A stretch of DNA of 64,000 nt from Circinella umbellata (taxonomy: Eukaryota; Mucoromycota; Mucoromycetes; Mucorales; Lichtheimiaceae): NCBI GenBank assembly GCA_025093555.1, contig JAIWNF010000006.1:124001-188000 (forward strand). The letters are read 5' to 3'. Positions 1 to 11,293 of this stretch are shown one piece after another. Made by a program: the position numbers and the translations under genes. Position 1 is the stretch's first letter. The number at the start of each line of letters is the position of its first letter. A model generated the notes under the pieces. That model was not told where the DNA came from. It made no database searches and saw only the letters and a program-made list of their open reading frames with translations.

Positions 1-2100
1 ACAAATTTATTTTAACTACGTACGTAGTATTATCGATAGCCACTAAAACAAAAATGATGACGATATGGGTGAATACCCCTCACGTCACATGGATTTCAAA
101 TAAAAATACCACAAATTAAAATGTTTCATTCTTTGATTTGACCGGTGTTTTTGTATAGGTTATCTATTTTGTGAATAGGCCAAGAAAATGGAGGTCCTTT
201 TTTTTTTTGCTGGAATTATAATAGAACACATACAATAATCAAGCGGTTCTTTATAATTTTTGCCGCGCAATTTTTTTTTAGGGTGGAGAAAAGAAAACTG
301 TTTTAGAAGCACCCCGGTTCCCTCCCCCACACATACTCACACAAAGGATAGACTAAATAGGTAGTGTTTTCTTCTGGTGGCACATCTAATGTTTCATCAG
401 CAGCATAAAACATAATATATATACAACCCCCACGATAAATATGAGCGAGCTGATGGTAATAACTAATGATATACTATTATTACGTAGATATATTGCACTT
501 ACTATCAGTTATAAAAGTTCTTTTCATGTTCTACGTACTAGTTGTTGCAAAAAGGAGGGAAGAAGGAAAAGGAGCTAGAAAAGAAAGATCTGCCTCACTT
601 CTTTTCTGTGTCCAATGCGTTGGATTAAGGTCTATTTTTATAGGTCTGGTGTATAATGCTGTGTACCTTTCCCCCTAAATCTCGTTCACTCTAAATTTAT
701 ACACATACAAACCATTCATGATGAACCGTAGTATCTTCAGCTTTTAAAGGGTGTATCCTTCGTTAGTATAGATAGTCCACTATCTAAAGCAAAAATTAAG
801 GGGATTATACTTTCTTTTATTAGCATTTACTTTTTTCTATTGGGGCGGGGCAAAGCGAGGAGTAATAGTGCATATGATAAAAATAATGATCAATTAAAGA
901 ATATAGTCAATAGACAGCACCAATCTTTCGGAGAAGAATATGATGGAAAACAAATAAGCTGACCAAAATATACTTTATATTTGAGAAAAAAAAAAGTTTA
1001 TTATGACCCCACATCACCACCATCACGACATTATATTCCTATAAAATACAATAATAATGGCTGCATAACAGCAATAATTTTAAATAATAAAATGATTTTG
1101 TTTTTTTTTATTGGGAGCACCTATAATAGTATTAGTCTCCTCTTTTTTTCTCATCCAACAACTAAAAAATTAATAAATACGTACGAATTATCAATTCAGC
1201 ATTTTTTTTTATTGATAAAAAAATATACATTATTTATGCGTTTTTTATATATTAAATAAGTTTATTATAAAAAACGGATACATGTTTTTTTTTTTGCTTT
1301 TTCCAGAATATCCAACAATTTTTTTTTTTTGCAGTGTGCACAGAATGATCCTGCGAAATTCAACCAATCAGTTTTTACAACTGAGATTAAAACCAACACT
1401 CAATTGAAATATTTTCGTACCCGAGTAATGATATAAACAGACACACTTTGTTGATTCTACAATGATAGTATTATACTATGTATGAATTAAAGTGCATACC
1501 GACTTGAACCGTCAAAATATAAGTTGGAATAAGACTTGACAAAAATGAACTTTTTGAGCCGTAATATATGTTAAGTTAAGTATTCTGAAGAGATGTTACG
1601 TACAGGACAGTTTTTTAACAAAAAAATTATTTTCCATTGAGATTTGTCGCTTCAAGTTTTGTCAAAATATAATGTTTTACTAAGTAACGCCAATACTTCG
1701 AGAAAGGGGTAAAAGTGGATGATTTATGGTTACACAAGGTTCGTATTCCTGATTATAGGTAGCTTCCAATTTTTACCTTTCCATTTTTTTTTTCACTCAA
1801 TGAAAAATAAATAGATACAAAAAAAACAACAAACTCGAAAAAGAACTGTCTTCAAATATTGCTTGCATGTATTATAGATACTATCATTTATACCGAAAAA
1901 AAAAAATCCAGGCTCTTGTTGAATTGCAACCAAGCAAAATTATAACCCCAACCGCCATTTTTAATGAAAAATAGAACCAGGTTCTGGCAAAAATATCAAA
2001 TGGTACTATGAAACCAAGCAACAGAGAAAAAGAAAAAAAGAATGAAAACTACTGCATACCTCTCAACATATGACACACACATATACACTATCATCTCTTT
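1..2100. other. Gene-poor AT-rich stretch
   Basis: I see no supportable gene here. Open frames are short, dominated by Phe/Tyr/Ile/Lys from poly-T and poly-A tracts, and have no recognisable motif. The only structured item noticed is a perfect 12-base palindrome (CTACGTACGTAG) at 16-27, which recurs at 21237-21248. Confidence 0.6.
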
Positions 2101-2104
2101 TCAT

Positions 2105-2460
2105 TCTTAAACATATTATGTAGTAAGTTCACAGACTTATCAATGGTCAGCAGAACTTTGATAGTCTTATTGGTGGCAGTACCTGTAGGGTGTTTAAAAA
2201 TCTTAATTTCGAAAAATCACGATTTAAGTCAATATGCACCTTGTGCGTAGTGGTTCAAGATTCCTGTAAATTAATCCATTAATAATTATGTAGTACAGCT
2301 ATACACATATTTAAATATATATATATTTTTACCTCATGAAAATAGCATATATGGTATGAAGACATGAGAACTAAGACGCATTTCATATGTTATTGAATTT
2401 GTAAAGCATTGAAGGGTTTTTACATCATATATCCGTACTGCTGCATCGTCTGTGCCTGCT
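2105..2460 (-). pseudogene. Possible WD40-repeat gene remnants
   Basis: Two short minus-strand pieces read like WD40 blade ends. At about 2400-2459, after a possible acceptor (TTAG near 2460-2463), the translation runs AGTDDAAVRIYDVKTLQCF, close to the usual 'GTDD..VR.WD' strand. At about 2125-2187, after a possible CTACAG acceptor, it reads TATNKTIKVL. Between them and on both sides the frame is interrupted and I cannot build a continuous gene. This suggests a decayed WD40 gene, or an intact gene whose other short exons I failed to find. Nothing identifies a specific WD40 family. Confidence 0.3.
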
Positions 2461-3058
2461 AATTAAAAAAAAATCACATGATGGATGGAGACTGATATAT
2501 TTGGCAGGCAAACCATCCTATGATTTTACAAAATATTATTACTTTCCCTCTGTATATAATAATAAAGAAGTGTTACAAGCAATTACATGTTTTATGTATT
2601 ACGTATATCAATAGAAGGGCAAGGCAGAAAATGCGATAGGCCCTTTTATAACTATGCAGTTTTTTCAGACCCTTTGACCATATTGATCCATGATAGTTAT
2701 TTTAGTAGTCGCATTTCTACTATTACAGGCACATATCAGTAGGGAAATAATAGTACTTGAACAATAAAGGTGGAGTCATTGTTTATCATTCTGTATTTTC
2801 TTCTACATACATAATTATGCTATATAATCTTTCCACGATAATTTGTTAAATTTACTGATATAAAAGAAAAGTACCTATGCAATTCGGCTACCATGCAATC
2901 AAAGTCCAGAAAAAAAAATTAATACATGGGATGGTCTCGCATTATTCAATTGCTGATCTGCTTACTTTTGGGGGTTATGGAATCTGATTTGGCTCTTGTA
3001 ATAATAATAAAAATACAATGCGAGAAAGGTACGTATGCAAAGTAAAAGTCAAACCACA

Positions 3059-3247
3059 CTAAGTCGCTTTGGCTGCTGTCGGCCGAAGGAAAGTTCTATC
3101 AACAATATTGTTCTGAAAAAAAAAACCAGAAAGAATAATAAAAGTACAACCATACTCCCTGTAAGTATAGTAATTCAGGTATACAACATGATGACCAATG
3201 GGCACTTCATGTAAATAAGAGAAAAGACCTACAATACTATTAGTCAA
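3059..3247 (-). other. Unassigned coding-like fragment
   Basis: The minus strand reads a 62-residue open frame. A pyrimidine-rich tract followed by CAG lies inside it (about 3114-3125), so it could be two exon pieces: one with GHHVVYLNYYTYRE and a last exon ending RTFLRPTAAKAT before the stop. The first piece faintly recalls a GHHLVYFNP-type segment of thioester dehydratases, but the rest does not fit. It may be a relic or chance. Confidence 0.15.
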
Positions 3248-3343
3248 TGCATCAAGTTAATTAAAGTTTTTAACTATCAGCTCTAATAATCTCATAGCAG
3301 CCATGTATAGTAACACTGTTTATTCTTGTTGTTTCTGTAACTA

Positions 3344-4062
3344 CTGTCACCGCTCGCTATAACGAGAACAAAAGGGCATCTTATAACGAATTCTTGATCT
3401 GAGTTATTATGATCGAGTAAAATCCTATCCATATGAACTTGACCTTACATGTATCTAATATGTCTTTCAAAAAGAAGAAAACTCTAGCACATCATATCAT
3501 TCATACTAATATAAATAAGCTATCAAATATTCTTTAACTTATTACTTCTAATCGAATTACACTCACATGCTCACATATAATTAATGCTGATCCCTTATAG
3601 GTAAAAAAAATATAAGTATCGTATTATGATAGGCATTAAAAACTGTCTACGTCATATTGTTTACAAATTCATGCAAATTGACAAAGAAAAAGTAATTGGG
3701 TAAAAAAAACAAGTTTAATTTTTATAAGAAAGTAGCAGAAGCAGGATATCATTGGCTTTCTGTTTTTTTTTTTTTTTTTTTTTTGGAAAAGGCGATGCCT
3801 AAAGATTAAATTTGATGCTCAAATATTACGTAAACTCTTGACAAAAATGTTTAAAAACTAAAGTAAGAAAGTAAGAACATAAAAAAATGCCCAACGAACT
3901 ATTATTATTTCCTTTTTTTAAAAATTAAAGATATTATTTGTTCTCTCGATATAACGAGAGATATTTTTGCTAAAACCCTATCGGATATCGTTATATAAAA
4001 TCAACGATATTTCCCAAAACCCTATCGTTATATCGAAATATCGTTGTAGCGAGCGGTGACAG
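3344..4062. mobile_element. MITE-like element 1 (TA target, 22-bp TIRs)
   Basis: A 719-bp segment is bounded by inverted repeats beginning CTGTCACCGCTCGCTATAAC on the left (3344 on) and, on the opposite strand, CTGTCACCGCTCGCTACAAC on the right (ending 4062). One mismatch occurs in the first 22 bases. Both ends are flanked by TA (3342-3343 and 4063-4064), the target duplication of Tc1/mariner/pogo-type transposons. The inner right side carries more copies of a TATCGTTATA-type motif. No transposase frame is present, so I read it as a non-autonomous element. The core CTCGCTATAACG is reminiscent of pogo/Tigger ends, which is inference. A run of 22 T lies at 3763-3784. Confidence 0.75.
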
Positions 4063-5522
4063 TACGTAACAGTTAGCTAAAGTAATTGAAGCAAGGCAAG
4101 AATGGTGAAAACACACTATAAATGTATCTTACCGGATTTCCAAATACGTAACGTTAATATATTAGCACTCACGTATATATGTATGAGACGTTGAAACAAT
4201 ACAGTACTGTACCATAATATTGCCATACCTTATATTATGCCTTCAATAAATTATCTATACCTATAGCGAGGATCTTGAGATATAGTTCAGTAACATAATG
4301 ATTTTAAACATTATGCTGACAGCATGCATCAAACAGTCACCATATTGGCCATTCATACTGGGTAATTAACTGATACATGACAACAGAGTTTCCTTTAGAA
4401 TTTTTTATAAATTTGTAAAAAAAAAAAAAAAAAAAGATTATACAGTATATAAAGATTGATGTATATATGTAGATTTATAATCATGGAAATTACCTTGTTC
4501 ATCAAGGCAAAAAAAAAAAATGTATAAAAGTAATGTTGGTATAGGGAATAATCTATAGATATTGTTGAAATCTTATGTTTTTCTTCCAATTTCATATATT
4601 GTTGACATATGTATACGTATATATAACTACTGACTAGTAATCACATTTCTCGCAGAATGGGAAGGGGACAACAAGGTATTCGCTTTTTTTCTTACAATTA
4701 CTTAGGTTTTTCAATGCCTGTAGTATCAGGTGGTTTAGTCACCAACTTGTTTCTTATCCCGGAAAATGCGGCTGTAGTGTTATCTGGAAATGATGAAATA
4801 GCAAAAAAAAAGTTGTGTTACCATCTTACATTACTATAGCACCCAGTTATGGTATTATTATTAGTTTACTTATCCATAACATAATTACTTTTTGACTTTG
4901 TTGTCATGGTAATAATGCATATGTGTTTATATCTTAGCAAATGCGTGGGCTTATGAACATATATTAGAGTACAAGATCAAATGCGTCACCTGACGCTAAT
5001 GATTTTTGTTCTTATACCGAATCAAGTTTCTTAAAATCCGCATGATTAGTGGTAAACGATATGGAAAAAAATGATCCATTGTGGATGAGTCTCATTATTA
5101 GAGAATTTAAAGTTACCACCCTGGCAAAAATTTTGGATACCCTGACACAAAGAAAAAGATCGGCACCCACATGCTGTTGAAGGTGGGACAATACAATACG
5201 AAGTCAGGATTCATGAAACCAAGTATGTATAAAATTCATCATATATAAATACAGACAAATTCTTTTAGAAAAAAAGAAGGCTATTCTTTCAGGAACAATT
5301 GATTATGAATGATGATGTTTCAATCCCATAAAATAATTTCTGTATGCGGACATTTAAAAAAATTAGTTCCACATAATCACTTTTTTTTTTTTTTTTTTTT
5401 CAAGGGGGTGCCTAGCTATAAACCTATTAAGTAAAAAAGAGTGTCAGAAACGTTTCAAGTTTGCTCTTTCTCTTCCACTTCCTTCATTTTCGTTTCATAT
5501 TTCTTTTTTTTTTTAAAAAAAA
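4063..5522. other. Intergenic region upstream of the ABC gene
   Basis: No gene can be supported. The plus strand at 4657-4839 has a 60-codon frame that looks less random than its surroundings (it contains ENAAVVLSGNDEIAKK). At about 5110-5222 all three plus frames give coding-like pieces broken by stops, followed by an intron-like GTATGT...TTTCAG interval and a short tail. This could be a frameshifted relic of an unknown gene. The last 150 bases before 5523 are poly-pyrimidine and poly-A, a plausible promoter and leader. Confidence 0.35.
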
Positions 5523-6522
5523 ATGACTATGCTTGAAGCAACTGGGTTGTCAATGCAAGTTGGTGATGGACGCTGGCTTTTCAAAGAAATTGACATTTAT
5601 TTGAGTAAAGGCGATGTTCTAGTTTTAAGAGGCCCTAGTGGTGCAGGGTAAGCTTTTACTCTTTTTTCCTCTTCCCTACCCTTACCTTTTGTATATAAAT
5701 ACATACACTGTCTAGGATTGTAATCTTTTTGTTCCATTAGTGTTACAGCCTTTCTCATTTCGATTCGAAAAAAATAAACTAACAAAAAATAATAGTAAAA
5801 CAACTTTATTGAAATGTCTTGCAGAATTAGTGCCTTATGACGAAGGTCAAGTAAAACTTCATGGAAAAGAAGCAACTGAATACGGTATTCCTTTGTGGCG
5901 TTCACGAGTCATGTATGTTCCCCAACGACCTGCCATTCACACAGGTACACCAATGGATCTTTTTAATATGGCGAAAAACTTTGCAAGTCAAAAAGAAAAA
6001 AAGATTTTGGATGACCCTGTAAGTATTTTTCCACTGATTAAAATATATATGTTTACCGGATTTTGTACTGATGCATCATTTCTTATATTACAGACACAAA
6101 TTGGTATGCAATGGAACTTATCCGAATCACATTTTACTGAAAATTGGAGCAATTTATCTGGTGGTGAGATGCAAAGAGCCGCATTAGCAGTTGCATTGGC
6201 ATTGAACCCTGAAGTCTTGCTATTGGATGGTAAATAAAAAAGGATATTCTATTTTTTTTTTAAAAAAAACGAAAGCGAAAATATTGATGAAGTGATAAAC
6301 TAACTCGGATTATAACTGGTAGAACCTACATCTGCACTTGATCCAGAATCTACTTTACTTGTGGAAAAGACATTAAAGACTAAAACTTGTATTTGGATTA
6401 CTCACAGTTCTGAACAAGAAAGTCGTGTTGCAACCAACACATTAACTTTAAAGCGATTAACAAAATCTGGTGAAGCGGATGATTCTATGTCGGATAGAAC
6501 TGCCACTACTATTTCCATGTAA
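5523..6522 (+). CDS. Small ABC transporter ATP-binding protein (FetA/YbbL-like)
   Basis: Four exons (5523-5647, 5796-6018, 6094-6229, 6323-6522) join in frame to 227 residues. The protein is one nucleotide-binding domain and nothing else: Walker A GPSGAGKT (37-44), Q-loop Gln85, signature LSGGE (137-141), Walker B VLLLDEP (157-163) and switch His189 (ITHS). No membrane segments are seen, so it should pair with a separate permease, which is not in this window. Size and motifs resemble the stand-alone ATPase of bacterial YbbL/YbbM (FetA/FetB) metal exporters, which have intron-containing fungal relatives. The substrate is therefore inferred. The start codon is the first ATG after a poly-A leader and gives the full beta-strand before Walker A. 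Confidence 0.85.
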
Positions 6523-7484
6523 AAAAAGAAAAAAATGATCATTTATTCTTATATGCATTATTATTATTATTACTATTATTACAATCTCCCTACATTTTCT
6601 TCCTTTCTTTTTTTTTATACCTCTTGCATTGCATATTTTTTTCTTTATTATATAAATATTCTACTATCTTCTGTTTTTCCCCATTCACAACTGCTTCCCA
6701 ATTCCTTATTCTTATTAATATCATGTAAAAAAAAAAATCAATTTTTATTGTTCGATGGTATATAAATATTTATAAATATAAACAAGTTTATTATTATATA
6801 AAAAAAAAATCTGCTGTTAAGGGAAAAAAAATATGCTCTATACAAAATATGTTGGTTGATTAGTTTGCGAAAGTGGGAGTGAAATTGAAAAAGAAAAAAA
6901 AAAAAAACTGCATTGGCAAAATAAAAACATACGCATTACATAAGACAGAAAGGGAAAAATAAAAGAATTCATAGGTGTGTCTGTGTGTCGTGGATTGTAA
7001 AAAAGTAAAGAAATAATAAAAAGGGAGGCGCAATTCAAAACACATATAAATTATTAATTATAATGGAAAAAAGAAAAAGAAAAAAAATGCAAATAAAAGA
7101 AATCATAACAAAGAAAAGGCTGACAAAATGGAATATAAATAGAAAAGGATTAAATCATATGGCTAGGGTGGAGAGGTAATAAAAAAAAAAAAAAAAAGGA
7201 AACCGTCAACGGCAAGTTCTTTTTTTTTTTTTTGTATGCAAATTTTGGTGATAAAGTGAAAGTAACAAGGAGTCGAGGAAATGATGAACAAAACAAAAAC
7301 AAAAAAGATAATACGTAGTTGTTATATGTATATGATGAAAATAAGAAAAATGATGAATTTTTGAAGTGTAGTTTTGAAGGAATGAAGGTTAAAGATTGTT
7401 TTTTTTTTCTTTTTTTTTTTGGTGTAATGTGTAATTTTTCAGGAGAAAATAAAATAATTGGGTGTGCTGTATGTAGTGTTATAT
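6523..7484. other. Convergent intergenic region, poly-A/T rich
   Basis: This region lies between the 3' ends of the ABC gene and the zinc-finger gene. It holds several A- or T-runs of 9-17 bases and no credible gene. Long frames here and continuing antisense across 7485-7948 are low-complexity shadows. Confidence 0.6.
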
Positions 7485-8420
7485 TTAAAGATTTCGATAA
7501 CGACGTTTGCCAGCACATTTCATGGCTTGGATCTCGGGACTTGTGCGACAAGCCTCTTCCATACGTAAATGTCGTTTCAAAGCGTCAGTACGAGCAAATG
7601 CTTTTTTGCAACACAAACAAGAATAGGGTTTGGCTCCAGTATGAACACGAATATGACGTTGAAGATCATGTTTGCGAGCAAATGCACGAGAACATAAATA
7701 ACATGGATATGGGCGTAGTGAATCATTGTTGTTGTTGTTGTTGCTATGGTTATTGCTACCAAGAGGAATATGACCAGAGTGAGCAGATGAAATCGAATTC
7801 GATCTCTGTTGTTGTACAGGCTGTTGTTGTTGTTGTTGTGGTGGTGGTACTGGAACTATTTCGGGTTGCATTACTGGCAAAGGTGATATGCCAACAAGGG
7901 ATGGCGTTTCCTCGTAAACCGATTGAGGGGACATACTTGTTGGGGTAGTTGTATTGTTCGTTGTTGTCGCATAGCAGCCACATAAATCACCACATGAAGT
8001 AGTAGTATTAATTACAAGAGGTTGAGGTGCATAAGAATAATAATAATCGTTTGGAGTTACAACATCAAAATTCGATTGAGGATAATATTCAAACGAAGTA
8101 TCAATAGGCGAAGGTTGACTGATGCTATCGGAGTAAGGCGAGTAAGAAGGTGAAGGATGAGAAAGTGAAAGTTCGGTTGGTGACGAGAGGGCGCTGTTGT
8201 CGCAGTTATTATTATTGATAGCCCACCAGGAATCATCTGTCTCTTGTTGCTGTTGTTGTGGAGCCGTATGCAAAGTTGACAGCATCATATAAGAAGAAGG
8301 AGACGTATTTGAAGACAAAAGCATTGAAGGGTCTACAGCGACATTGTACTCCATCGATTCAATAGGTTCCTCCTTGCCATTGCAATACAATTCAGGTCGA
8401 GTATAATAATCTTGGTACAT
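7485..8420 (-). CDS. C2H2 zinc-finger transcription factor, Crz1-like
   Basis: A single uninterrupted frame of 311 residues. The first ~235 residues are low complexity: Ser/Pro-, Asn- and Gln-rich with many Tyr, typical of a regulatory or activation region. Near the C-terminus are two adjacent fingers: RPYPCYLCSRAFARKHDLQRH (C-x2-C-x12-H-x3-H) and PYSCLCCKKAFARTDALKRH, whose last ligand is His or a Cys further on (RMEEAC). The FARKHDLxRHxRxHTG and FARxDALKRH wording is that of the calcineurin-responsive factor Crz1 and its filamentous-fungal relatives, so calcium or ion-stress regulation is the likely role. I see no clear PxIxIT calcineurin docking site. It is shorter than yeast Crz1. A PPZ phosphatase and a Zds protein lie upstream on the same strand. 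Confidence 0.8.
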   Translation of the reverse strand: MYQDYYTRPELYCNGKEEPIESMEYNVAVDPSMLLSSNTSPSSYMMLSTLHTAPQQQQQETDDSWWAINNNNCDNSALSSPTELSLSHPSPSYSPYSDSISQPSPIDTSFEYYPQSNFDVVTPNDYYYSYAPQPLVINTTTSCGDLCGCYATTTNNTTTPTSMSPQSVYEETPSLVGISPLPVMQPEIVPVPPPQQQQQQPVQQQRSNSISSAHSGHIPLGSNNHSNNNNNNDSLRPYPCYLCSRAFARKHDLQRHIRVHTGAKPYSCLCCKKAFARTDALKRHLRMEEACRTSPEIQAMKCAGKRRYRNL

Positions 8421-11293
8421 TGTTGATCGTGAAAATAATAAAATAAAAGTAGAAAACTGTTGTTACAAAGTAAATAGCACACGAATTAAAATGAAATAGC
8501 TTGAGTTATAAAGAAAAAAAAAAAGAGAATAATAAAACAAGAGAATTGATTGAAAATTGGATATGAGTGTTTTAAAGTGGACTCTTTTATATACAAAAAT
8601 AAAAGTTGATTTGGGTAACCACAAAAAAAAAAAAATATAATCAATAGTAATCATCTTGCCCCCCTTTCGCTTAACCAGCATGGACAGTACATTACTAGAC
8701 ACGCAGGTGCTTCTCTGCACGACCCCTCTTTTTTGACAAGTGTGGTATAAATTGGCTATAGTGCAGATCAAATGAATGTAACCATGTTGGTATTACAGCG
8801 ATTCAGAAAGCATTGCAACACAACATCGAAAGCGGAAAATACCACAGACTGTACCAAATCAAGCCCACTAGCAATTTGATTTCTTTATTCCAATACTATT
8901 AAGCCCTTTTCTACGATTTGCTATGTTCAGGAGTAATGAAGCAATTAAAGGGGAGAGAAACGTCTGGCAATCTTTTAAAATAAAGAAAGTTAATAATAAA
9001 CGCGTCTTCCGATCAGCACCACCAACACCGTTTATTCTATTTATTTACAAGGGTAATTATTAGAGCAAAAACAAAGGGAGGGGGTGGTGAACGATATACC
9101 CACATCCTACATATATTTAGAAAAAAATGAGTTATAGAAGAAAGGGGGTTGGGTTCCTGAGGAGAAAACATTTTTATTATTTTATTTTTATTATTATCGT
9201 TGACACAAAAAGAAGAGCAGCAGAAGCAAGGCAACAACATCTGTGCCAAGATAATGGAACAAAAAAAAAAAAAAAAAGAAAGTTAAAATAAAAATTGGAA
9301 GTGTTGTGTTAAATGTGAGTGTGTATTCCATGTAAAGAATGAATTATAACAAGTTGTTAAGTGAATATATGTTTGTATGTATGGGTGCACATTCATATGC
9401 AGGAGGTGAGATGTATGCTCTCTTTCTTTTTTTCTTCTTCTTGAGGTATTGGTAACCAAGGGAGATCGTTGTTGTGTGTGTCTCTCTATTATGTGATGGG
9501 GTTTTAGTAACTGGAGTTATCTCCGGTTATTATTAAGAGCCTCACTCAATCTCATTGACACTTATCAGAACAAGGAAAGATAAACCAAAGGAAGTATTAC
9601 TGAGAAAAGAAAAAATCCAGACATTCGGGGCCAAAAAAAAAAAAAAAGCATTGGCAACGCATGGTTCATATGCCCTCCTTTTTTTGCACAACCCAAAAAA
9701 AAAAAAAAGAAAAAAAGAAATAAAGAGATTGACATTTTCATACTTTTCATAAATTTAAACACAAAATCAAGAGTGTGGAAAAGATTTACATATTGGATCA
9801 TCAGTTGCCTTTATTTTTATTTTTTCGCTGTTACAATTAAAAAAGAACAGACGAAAGAAAGCATGCAACTTTTTTTTAAAAAGAGAACAGTAGCACATTT
9901 CATGTGTCAATGACAGGGGGGGAGGGATTATGGAGGAAAGACAATGATCTACATGTATCGGACCTTATAAATACTCCTTAACGTAACCCCCCCTCTTTTA
10001 CTTTGCGTGATATAACAAACATTTTAGACTTTTTTTCTTCTAGATATATCAAAAGTAGATTATAGCAAAAGTGAGTAGCAAAAGAGAAAATTAGGGGGCG
10101 GCGAGACTCTTAAAAATAGCAAGAGAATTAGAGCAAAAACAAAGTGAAATAGTAAACAATGCTAATAAGCACTGTTTATGAATTTATGTAGATGTGCGGC
10201 CAACATTATTATTATTATTGTTGTTATTAACAGCCGCCACACTCTAAATATCAAGCATGAGATTTTTCTGGGGGAGGGGGTGATTTTTTTAATTGTTCCC
10301 TTTTACTTTTTATCCTTTTACCGATACCTTCCGATAGTAACTCCACATAGAAGAACAGCAACTTGGTATCCTTCCCTTCCCTTCATCTATTCCTTGATTC
10401 CTCATTTATTTATACAGTCTTTTCAACTTAATTACATGCTTGCCTATTTCCTTACAAAAAAAAAAAGTGTCTTTTGAACGGAGGTCACAACCCGGGGGTA
10501 ACACTAAAAAAAGTGTCACTTTTTTGCTTCGCACAAAAATAAACCTTCGGGCCCCTTGCTCCGTTAGTGCCGTGCTTTGATTATATAAAAATTCTAAATA
10601 TTTTTTTATTATTCAATAAATATGCCTGCAGCATTAAAAAAAAAAAAAGCACTCATTATTATTTCTGTATATGGCTTAGACTATGCTCTTTTGCTAGTCC
10701 ATTATTTATACATAATACTGCGTAAGTAATAATTATAATAATTAAATCATACATTACATACATACATAATAGTTAACTCTTATAATTATTTGCTATTAAC
10801 ATTATCAGCAACTAATATATAAATGTAAAAACAAATTTATAAATAAATAAATATAAACAAATCCTTTTTTTCTCTTATTCCGAATTAATTCTCTTTCAAA
10901 ATTTATATAAATATATATATGTCTTATTTAGGACATAAAATATTGGGGGTGAAAGAAGAAAACAAAAAAGGAAATGTCAGAGCTAAACCGCGTGGTAACA
11001 CAACTAGTCAATATTTCCGTAAGATAAAAATTTAAAGTGTAAGGAACATATATAAGACCAAGTAAAAAAAAAGAAAAAAAGAACTTATATATACTAAGAA
11101 AAATAGAAGGGTGATCGGTTTGAAAGGAGAGAAGAAAAGAAGGGGGTATTTGTTATATAGTAAACGCGTACTCTGTGTTTATATGTATGATATGTAAGAA
11201 AAGATTATTTAAATGGATATATAAAAAGAAAGGATGAAGTATAATAAAATAATAATAATTTACATTATTTCGAAAGACAGAGTTTTGTTTTGT
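8421..11293. other. Long intergenic region upstream of the Crz1-like gene
   Basis: About 2.9 kb with no supportable gene: purine/pyrimidine-biased tracts, GT-rich patches near 9300-9500 and many A/T runs. It probably holds the promoter and leader of the zinc-finger gene and the 3' UTR of the phosphatase gene. A GC-richer island at 10475-10570 has short inverted repeats (AACGGAG near 10477, CTCCGTT near 10559) around TTCGGGCCCCTT. A similar AGGGGCCCGAA motif occurs near 21885-21900, so it may be a small degenerate repeat. Confidence 0.45.

Noticed and set aside
981..1259. 92-residue plus-strand frame
   Set aside because: Low-complexity AT-driven sequence with no motif or splice context.
7150..7551. 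133-residue minus-strand frame after the zinc-finger stop
   Set aside because: It overlaps the real gene in another frame and is mostly poly-Phe/Lys.
7319..7948. Long plus-strand frame with a Cys run
   Set aside because: It lies antisense to the zinc-finger gene; the Cys and Val runs come from CAA/CAG codon repeats read on the other strand.
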